DNA of 11,891 nt from JBFWWW01 sp050245975. GTDB taxonomy: Bacteria; Pseudomonadota; Alphaproteobacteria; Rhizobiales; Hyphomicrobiaceae. Both the position numbers and the translations under genes were made by a program. Of the stretch, positions 6,680 to 11,891 are shown piece by piece (position 1 is the first letter of the stretch; every line of letters begins with the position of its first letter). The DNA lies in assembly GCA_050245975.1 (NCBI GenBank), contig JBFWWW010000123.1, positions 1 to 11,891 on the forward strand, given 5' to 3'. The notes beneath the pieces were generated by a model, which worked only from the letters and a program-made list of their open reading frames with translations, was not told where the DNA came from and did no database searches.

Positions 6680-7252
6680 CTAGTCGCCGACGGGGATGCG
6701 GATCACGACCCCGCCGAGCACGTCCTTGAGCTTGAAGTCCTTGCGCGGGCTGTCCTTGTGCGCGTTGTGGCAGCTGACGCAGGCGGGAGCGACGGCGGTA
6801 TCGGCGTAGATGGCCGTGAAGTACTTCTGCTTGCCGAGCGTTTCCTCGGTGTAGAAGTTCTGCCCCGCGTTGGCGGCGACGAACTCCAGCCCCTTCTTCT
6901 CCGCGTCCGTGCGCGGCGCGTTCTGCTTGTTGATGGGCCACAGCGAGAGCAGCGAGTAGGAGAAGTTCTTGTTCTGCTCGGCCGCCATCTCGGCGCCGAA
7001 GCGGAACATCTGCGCCGGCAGCGGCAGCGCCTTGTTGTCCTCGAAGTGCTCGTCGGCGGTGATGACCTTGTCCTTCAGCGTGAGCCGGTTGACGACCAGC
7101 TTCGTGTAGACGGCGCGGTCCGACGACATGACCGAGTGCAGCATGTCGGCGACGTCCCTGGGTTCGAGCGCCTTGGCGCCTCCCAGCAGCAGCACCATCG
7201 CGCCGCTGGCGAGCGCCAGCATCCAGGGCTTGAGCGTTTGAACTGACGGCAT
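6680..7252 (-). CDS. DUF3365 / Tll0287-like periplasmic heme c protein
   Basis: A 190-residue exported protein. Residues 1-28 are a signal peptide (KPWMLALASGAMVLLL, cleavage after AKA). The mature part contains a SLWPINKQNAPRTDAEKKGLEFV block (103-125) and a single heme c site, CVSCH (158-162), followed by an HKDSPRKDFK stretch. It closes with DVLGGVVIRIPV (177-188). This is the arrangement of the DUF3365 family, whose cyanobacterial member Tll0287 is a PAS-like c-type cytochrome; such domains also occur as sensors. Here the domain stands alone with no kinase attached. AGGAGA (7264-7259) lies 6 nt before the ATG. It is 26 bp downstream of the multiheme cytochrome gene, so it most likely belongs to the same operon and exchanges electrons with that cytochrome or senses redox or ligand state. 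Confidence 0.88.
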   Translation of the reverse strand: MPSVQTLKPWMLALASGAMVLLLGGAKALEPRDVADMLHSVMSSDRAVYTKLVVNRLTLKDKVITADEHFEDNKALPLPAQMFRFGAEMAAEQNKNFSYSLLSLWPINKQNAPRTDAEKKGLEFVAANAGQNFYTEETLGKQKYFTAIYADTAVAPACVSCHNAHKDSPRKDFKLKDVLGGVVIRIPVGD

Positions 7253-7278
7253 GGCAGGTCTCCTTCGTGTGAACGTGC

Positions 7279-8694
7279 CTAGTGGGGAGTGCGCTGGTCC
7301 TCGAGCGCCCAGTCGATGCTCGGGATGTGCCTGGCGGGGCGGCCGGCGAAATTCCGCCGCACCAGGTCCGGGTCGGCGAGCGCGTCGAGCGTGAACGGCA
7401 GGCCGTGGCAGCTTGCGCAGACGGACCGCACCATCTTCTCGTTCGGCCGCAGGTTGGCGTTCTGGTTGTGGTTGACGATCATGCGGTCCATCCCGCTGTC
7501 GTCCTCGACCGTGAGGCGCGGCAGGTGGCAGGTGGCGCAGCTCACGCCCGTGCCCTTCTCAGCCGCGCCCGCCTGCTCGGCGAGCCACAGCTTGTGATGC
7601 GGCGAGCCGACGTAGGCCTTCGAGTGCTCGTCGGCGTGACAGCCGAGGCATGTCTCGACCTGGGTCGCGGCCGCCGTCTCGAAGCGGTGCGCGGCATGGC
7701 AGGTGGTGCACACCACGTCGCGGCCATGCGCGGCCGCCGCCATCGGCAATTGCGCCAGCTCCGGGCGCATCGGCGTCAGCGGCCGATCCTTGAACAAGCC
7801 CCGGAGGCCGGAGCGGCTGCTCATCAGTCCGTTCGCCAGGCGCATGCCGTGCATGCCCTGCGTGAAGGTCCTGGCCTCCTGCGCATGGCAGGTCGCGCAG
7901 ACGGTGTGGTCGGGTCTGGCACTCCAGGCGCCGGCGGGCGCCGACTTTTGCGCCTGCTGCAGCGGACCATGACAGCCCGAGCAGTTGACGCCCGCCCTGG
8001 CGTGCGCGCTCGCCAGCCAGTCCTCGACGGCTGCCGTATCGGCGACCTTGTCGGCGGGGGCATCGGCCGCCGCGCGCGCGAGCGGCGGACGCGGATCGGC
8101 GGGCGCGTTGACGAACAGCCGCAGCTTCACGACCGCCTTGTCGTTCAGGTCCGGCTCCCGTCCGTGCTTGACGAGGAAGTCGGCGTAGAGCGCGCGGTTG
8201 TCGTGGTAGTTGTGGCAGCCGGCGCTGGCGCAGGTGTCGAACGCGAGCCCGGCGTGGCTCGGCCGCTCCTTGCCGATGTCCTGATGGCAGAGCGCGCAGT
8301 AGTCGGTGGGCAGCGTCACGCCCATCGCGTTGGTGATGTCCGGCTTGTGCTCGCGGTGGCAGGTCACGCACTGCGTCGCGTCGAGTTTTTCGAGGCGGTC
8401 GGCGTTGCGCGGGTCGGCGAATTTCTTCGCCGGATGCGAATCCTTCGCCTCCTTCAGCTCCTGCGCATGGCAGCCGACGCACGCCTCCTGCAGCACCGGG
8501 CCGCCGCCGAACGGCCTGGTGTGGCAGGCATCGCAGGCCAGCTCGATCTGGTGATGGCCATGCGTCGTCGCGCCGATCAGCAGGCGCGCCCTGAGGCCGC
8601 CGCCGTAGAGCATGCCGGCGAGCAGCATGGTCGCGCCGGCCGCCGTTGCCAGCGTCCAGACGAACCAGAGTGTCGATGTGCCGCCCATCCGCAT
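7279..8694 (-). CDS. Membrane-anchored 11-heme cytochrome c
   Basis: A 471-residue protein with one uncleaved hydrophobic segment (about 8-31) and a large periplasmic part. It has ten CXXCH sites, with their first cysteines at 54, 72, 109, 133, 238, 266, 329, 349, 386 and 426. There is also one CX4CH site (C155-ASAG-C160-H161), giving eleven likely c hemes. No CXXCK, the mark of NrfA nitrite reductase, is present. Residues 54-161 look like a cytochrome c3-type electron-transfer section. Residues 323-430 (HRFET, HADEHSKAYVGSPHHKLW, GVSCATCHLPR, VNHNQNANLRP, VCASCHGL) resemble the multiheme sections of the NrfA/HAO group. Whether it is catalytic is undecided. It starts 3 bp after the stop of the flavocytochrome gene; ATG 8688 has better spacing to GAGG. 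Tight coupling suggests the two proteins work together. Confidence 0.9.
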   Translation of the reverse strand: MRMGGTSTLWFVWTLATAAGATMLLAGMLYGGGLRARLLIGATTHGHHQIELACDACHTRPFGGGPVLQEACVGCHAQELKEAKDSHPAKKFADPRNADRLEKLDATQCVTCHREHKPDITNAMGVTLPTDYCALCHQDIGKERPSHAGLAFDTCASAGCHNYHDNRALYADFLVKHGREPDLNDKAVVKLRLFVNAPADPRPPLARAAADAPADKVADTAAVEDWLASAHARAGVNCSGCHGPLQQAQKSAPAGAWSARPDHTVCATCHAQEARTFTQGMHGMRLANGLMSSRSGLRGLFKDRPLTPMRPELAQLPMAAAAHGRDVVCTTCHAAHRFETAAATQVETCLGCHADEHSKAYVGSPHHKLWLAEQAGAAEKGTGVSCATCHLPRLTVEDDSGMDRMIVNHNQNANLRPNEKMVRSVCASCHGLPFTLDALADPDLVRRNFAGRPARHIPSIDWALEDQRTPH

Positions 8695-8697
8695 GCC

Positions 8698-10728
8698 TCA
8701 GTAGAAGTAGACGGAGAGCACATGCGCGGTGAGCAGCAGCGGGAGCGGCCACAGCGCGAGGACGTGCAGCGAAAAGGCGAGCGCGCGCGTGCGTGCCGCC
8801 TGGCGGGGCGAGGCCGCCAGCCGGTGCTCGAGCGCGGTGGCGATGCCGGCCGCGGCGCCGGCGAACGCGGCAGCCAGGAGGCTCAGCGCCAGCCATCTGT
8901 TGAGGTTGCTGCCGAGGCGGAAGCCGGTGTGCGCGAACAGCGCCAGCAGCGTCGCCGCCCCGACCGCGACGTGCACGATGCGCCAGCCGGCGAAGTCGCC
9001 GAGCCGCAGTCCCGCGCGCTTCCTCAGCGACAGCAGTCCCGCGATCCCGCACAGCGCAAGCAGGCTGTAGCCGCTCGCCTGCTTCCACGTGCCGTCGATC
9101 CAGAGCAGGTCGACGAGCCCGCGCATGCCGATGTTGCGTGCCGTCGGCCAGACCGGGAGGAGCAATGTCAGGAGCGCCAGGAGCGCGCCCAGCGAGGAGA
9201 CCGCCGCGATCGGCTTGAAAAGGCGCACCGGCTCGCGCGCGGGCGGCGCGCCCAGAAGCTCGCCGATGAGCGGGCCGCAGGAGCCGCAGACGGTCGAGGC
9301 GCCGGTGTCGCGCTTGACGTCGGCGATCGTGCAGCACCCGAGCGCGATGGCGTCGCCGATCTGGCCGCGGGTGACGCCCGTGCAGTTGCACACCGTCGCG
9401 GCGCCGGGCCAGTCGCGCACGGACGCCGGCTCGCCCTCCGGCCAGAGCTCGCCGGTCCACAGGAATCGCAGCCGCTGCCACGGCCACAGCCGCCGGTGTG
9501 CGCGCACCGCTTCCTGCAGCCGGTTGACGGCGGCCCAGTCGCCGATCGCCACCGCGCCCGCGAGGCGGCCGCGCCGCGTCACGATCTTGCGGTAGACCTT
9601 GCCGCCGTCGCGCTCGAAGCACGCGCCGACGAGCTCGGTGCTCTGCTCCGCCTGCTCCACGTCGCCGATGCTGAGCACGTCCGTGCCCACCACCTTGAGC
9701 TTCGTCGTCGGCACGGACCCCGCATAGGCGACGGCTTCGCCGGCGATATGCGCGGCCGCGGCCGCTGCCTGCTCGAAGCTCGGACCGACAAGCCCGCAGA
9801 CGAAGCCGTCGTATTCGGCGCACTCGCCGACCGCATAGATGTCCGGATCGGCCGTCTGCAGCGTCGCGGAGACCTTGATGCCGCGCCCCACGGGCAGACC
9901 GATATCGCGCGCAAGCTCCATGTTGGCGCGCACGCCGGTGCACAGGATGACGGTGTCGCACGCGATCGTCTCGCCGCCCGACAGCGTCACGCCCTCGACG
10001 CGGTCCTGCCCCTCGATGCGGGCGACCGAGCGGCCGGCGCGCACCGTGATGCCCAGCGCCTCGATATCGCGGGCGAGCAGCGCGCCGGCGCGGGCATCGA
10101 GCTGGCGCGCGAGCAGATGCCGCTCATGCTCGACGACCCAGGTTTCCGCCCCGCGCTCGCTCATGCCGCGCGCGGCCTCGAGGCCGAGCAGCCCGCCGCC
10201 GATGACGACCGTGCGGCGGGAGCGGAACGAGCGCGCGACGAGCTTTTCCACGTCGTCGAAGTTGCGGAACGTGAAGACGCCGGACAGGTCCCTGCCCGGG
10301 ATCGGCGGCACGTGCGCGCGCGAGCCGGTGCAGAAGACGAGCTTGCTGTAGCGCCACGCGCGCCCGAACTTGCCGACCACGATCCTCTCCGCGCGATCGA
10401 CGTCGACGATGCTGTGGTCGGAGTAGACGTCGACACGCCCGGGCCCCGGGAACGTCAGCGGCTGCAGCACCTGCCCGAGCTGGACGTCGCCGCTCAGCAA
10501 CGGCGTGAGCTTGACGCGGTTGTAGGGCGCCCAGCGCTCGGCGTTGAACACCGTCGCCGCGATCCCGCGCCGCGACAGCTCCTGCGCGATGCGCAGGCCC
10601 GAGGGCCCGCAGCCGATCACCACGACCGTTGCGGGCTCGTCCACCACCGCCGCGACGGACTGCGGCAGGTGCGCGGCGTCGGCCGGTGCCGGGCACCTGA
10701 GGTCGAGGCCGCCAGCTCCTCCTCGCAT
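8698..10728 (-). CDS. NirB-like NAD(P)H/FAD oxidoreductase with BFD [2Fe-2S] and diheme-b-like membrane domain
   Basis: A 676-residue fusion. Residues 33-400 are a two-dinucleotide-binding flavoprotein: FAD site IGCGPSG (38-44), NAD(P)H site IGGGLLG (176-182) and the second FAD motif DPDIYAVGECAEYDG (294-308). Residues 445-492 are a BFD-like iron-sulfur domain with C447, C449, C481 and C484, as in the middle of NirB. The siroheme domain of NirB is absent. Instead there are five hydrophobic segments (about 506-527, 551-568, 584-606, 612-633, 649-676). The third carries H586 and H600 and the fifth H655 and H669, both exactly H-x13-H, as in bis-histidine diheme cytochromes b. Electron flow from NAD(P)H into the membrane is inferred. 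ATG 10728 is the first ATG before the domain; GTG 10872 and TTG 10740 are open alternatives without family-like residues. The 11-heme cytochrome gene follows 3 bp later. Confidence 0.9.
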   Translation of the reverse strand: MRGGAGGLDLRCPAPADAAHLPQSVAAVVDEPATVVVIGCGPSGLRIAQELSRRGIAATVFNAERWAPYNRVKLTPLLSGDVQLGQVLQPLTFPGPGRVDVYSDHSIVDVDRAERIVVGKFGRAWRYSKLVFCTGSRAHVPPIPGRDLSGVFTFRNFDDVEKLVARSFRSRRTVVIGGGLLGLEAARGMSERGAETWVVEHERHLLARQLDARAGALLARDIEALGITVRAGRSVARIEGQDRVEGVTLSGGETIACDTVILCTGVRANMELARDIGLPVGRGIKVSATLQTADPDIYAVGECAEYDGFVCGLVGPSFEQAAAAAAHIAGEAVAYAGSVPTTKLKVVGTDVLSIGDVEQAEQSTELVGACFERDGGKVYRKIVTRRGRLAGAVAIGDWAAVNRLQEAVRAHRRLWPWQRLRFLWTGELWPEGEPASVRDWPGAATVCNCTGVTRGQIGDAIALGCCTIADVKRDTGASTVCGSCGPLIGELLGAPPAREPVRLFKPIAAVSSLGALLALLTLLLPVWPTARNIGMRGLVDLLWIDGTWKQASGYSLLALCGIAGLLSLRKRAGLRLGDFAGWRIVHVAVGAATLLALFAHTGFRLGSNLNRWLALSLLAAAFAGAAAGIATALEHRLAASPRQAARTRALAFSLHVLALWPLPLLLTAHVLSVYFY

Positions 10729-10798
10729 GTCGCCGTTCAAGACCCGAGCCCCCGCATATCCATCCGCCCGAAACGAAAAAGCGCCGCACCGGAACCGG

Positions 10799-10814
10799 CC
10801 CGCTCGCAAGCGGG
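10799..10814. promoter_or_regulatory. Hairpin in the leader of the flavocytochrome gene
   Basis: CCCGCT (10799-10804) pairs with AGCGGG (10809-10814) around a 4-nt loop. On the coding strand it is followed about 18 nt later by a TTTTT run (near 10780-10776), 48 nt or so before the start codon. The T-run is too far for a standard terminator stem, so an attenuator is only a possibility. Confidence 0.3.
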
Positions 10815-10904
10815 GGCAGTTCGGTGGCAGCGCTGCCGTTGGGACCCGTCGTTGGATCCAGAGTCGATGCACAGGCGCCTGCGCGCTGTGCCTCCGCCTG
10901 GCAT

Positions 10905-10921
10905 AACAAGAACCGTGCCAG
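10905..10921 (-). promoter_or_regulatory. Sigma-54-like promoter candidate upstream of the redox cluster
   Basis: On the minus strand CTGGCACG (10921-10914) matches the -24 consensus fully, and TTGTT (10909-10905) sits at the correct distance for -12. The near-invariant GC of the -12 element is GT here, which weakens the call. Transcription would start near 10895, giving a leader of about 165 nt. Upstream, ATCA-N6-TGAT (10950-10963), centred on the palindrome CAGGCCTG, could be a regulator site. The rest of the 248-bp gap (10729-10976) shows no gene. Confidence 0.3.
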
Positions 10922-10976
10922 CCCGGCGAAGTCGCATTTATCGCGGAATATCAGGCCTGTGATCCGGCGCTCGCCG

Positions 10977-11891
10977 TCACCCGCCGGCGCCGCGTTGCGC
11001 AACGTCTGCGCAGATTTCCGCAGCTCTGCCGCTTTCCCCGGCAGCGGCCGATGCGGCTCTCACCAGCACGAGGCACGGCCCGCGCACCGGCAGCGCCGCC
11101 AGCGCACCGCAGATGCCGTCGAGCGTTGCGTGCACGGCGCGTTCGTCGGGACGGGTGGCGTTGAAGACGGCCGAGACCGGCCGGCCGCCGTCCAGTCCCG
11201 CCGCGCGCAGGCGGCTCACCAGGTCCTCCAGCGTGCCGAGCGGCATGTAGATCGCCGTCGTCGCGCGCGGATCGAGCAGGGCGGCGAGGTCGAGGTCATC
11301 GGGCACCCGTCCGGTGCGGGCATGGCCCGTGACGAACTGCACGCGCCGCGCGCCGTCGCGGCTGGTCAGCGACTGCCTGAGGCTGGCGGCGGCACCCTGT
11401 GCTGCCGTGACGCCCGGGACGACGTCGACGGCCAGTCCCGCCGCCTCCAGCGCCGCGATCTCCTCGCCGGCGCGCCCGAAGATCATGGGATCGCCGGATT
11501 TGAGCCGCACCACGCGCCGGCCGGCCTTGGCGAGTGCGATCATCAGCGCGTTGATCTCGTCCTGCCTGCATGACGGCCGGCGGCCGCTTTTCCCCACCAG
11601 CATCCGTCTCGCCTCGCGGCGCGCGAAATCCAGGATCGCCGGCGCGACGAGGTCGTCGAACAGGATGACGTCGGCGGTGCGCAGCGCCCGCACGGCTTTC
11701 AGCGTCAGGAGCTCGGGGTCGCCGGGCCCGGCGCCCACCAGCGTCACATGGCCCGCCGGTGCACCATGCGCATCGCAACCGGCCGAAGCGGCGAGCAGCG
11801 CGGCGCGGTCGTCGTCCTGCGGCATGCGGTCCGGCGCGCCGAGTGCAAGATCGGCAAACCGCTCCCAGAAGCGGCGGCGCACCGCGAGGGG
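10977..11891 (-). CDS. cysG: Siroheme synthase / uroporphyrinogen-III C-methyltransferase, C-terminal part
   Basis: The frame is open to the window edge, so the 5' end is missing; 304 residues are visible. The first 35 or so (RRRFWERFADLAL… DDDRAALLA) look like the linker/dimerisation region of full-length CysG, not the beginning of a stand-alone methyltransferase. The SUMT domain follows: VTLVGAGPGDPELLTLKAVR (about 49-68), VGKSGRRPSCRQDEIN, RLKSGDPMIFGRAGEE, VVPGVTAAQGAAASLRQSLTSRD and VQFVTGH. It transfers two methyl groups from SAM to uroporphyrinogen III to give precorrin-2; the missing N-terminal half would add NAD-dependent oxidation and iron insertion to form siroheme. The siroheme serves assimilatory nitrite or sulfite reductase, neither of which is in this window. 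The flavocytochrome gene starts 248 bp downstream on the same strand. Confidence 0.92.
   Translation of the reverse strand, partial: PLAVRRRFWERFADLALGAPDRMPQDDDRAALLAASAGCDAHGAPAGHVTLVGAGPGDPELLTLKAVRALRTADVILFDDLVAPAILDFARREARRMLVGKSGRRPSCRQDEINALMIALAKAGRRVVRLKSGDPMIFGRAGEEIAALEAAGLAVDVVPGVTAAQGAAASLRQSLTSRDGARRVQFVTGHARTGRVPDDLDLAALLDPRATTAIYMPLGTLEDLVSRLRAAGLDGGRPVSAVFNATRPDERAVHATLDGICGALAALPVRGPCLVLVRAASAAAGESGRAAEICADVAQRGAGG

Noticed and set aside
10729..10872. Upstream 48 codons of the flavocytochrome frame, from GTG 10872
   Set aside because: The residues are R/G-rich without similarity to the flavoprotein fold and would run over the leader hairpin; ATG 10728 is preferred, though not proven.
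7282..10962. A 1226-codon open frame on the plus strand across the redox genes
   Set aside because: It is antisense to two clearly conserved genes (heme and dinucleotide-binding motifs on the minus strand), and its translation is R/A/D/V-rich with no domain, typical of GC-rich shadow frames.

Overview
The window is GC-rich, densely coding DNA from an alphaproteobacterium, most likely of the order Hyphomicrobiales. This rests on the pdxH–SDR gene pair, the CysG type, the tRNA-Pro(CGG) and a TGTCATCCC…GGGATGACA repeat of a kind common in that class. No insertion sequence, integrase, CRISPR array or rRNA is visible.

Left part (1-5942), housekeeping and general metabolism. The 5' end of a DMT/EamA-type membrane transporter and a small secreted surface-antigen-like protein lie on the minus strand. 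Divergent from them is a two-gene plus-strand unit: pdxH (pyridoxine-phosphate oxidase) and a short-chain dehydrogenase. A repeat/terminator element separates this unit from a minus-strand class III omega-aminotransferase. A plus-strand DUF1499 membrane protein follows; its 3' end overlaps by 113 bp the end of a convergent metallo-beta-lactamase-fold hydrolase. A tRNA-Pro(CGG) gene with a good promoter lies directly upstream of the hydrolase.

Right part (6172-11891), a minus-strand redox cluster and the most interesting section. In transcription order it holds the C-terminal part of siroheme synthase (cysG), then a 248-bp leader with regulatory-looking sequences. Next is a 676-residue fusion of a NirB-like FAD/NAD(P)H module, a BFD-type [2Fe-2S] site and a five-helix membrane domain with two H-x13-H pairs of the diheme cytochrome b kind. 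Three nucleotides later comes an 11-heme, membrane-anchored periplasmic cytochrome c. It is followed by a secreted DUF3365/Tll0287-like monoheme protein and a single-domain globin.

Reading the cluster together (inference), electrons would pass from cytoplasmic NAD(P)H through FAD and [2Fe-2S] to two b hemes crossing the membrane, and then to the periplasmic multiheme cytochrome. The globin and the siroheme gene suggest a link to nitrite or nitric oxide chemistry. The terminal acceptor is not evident from the sequence.
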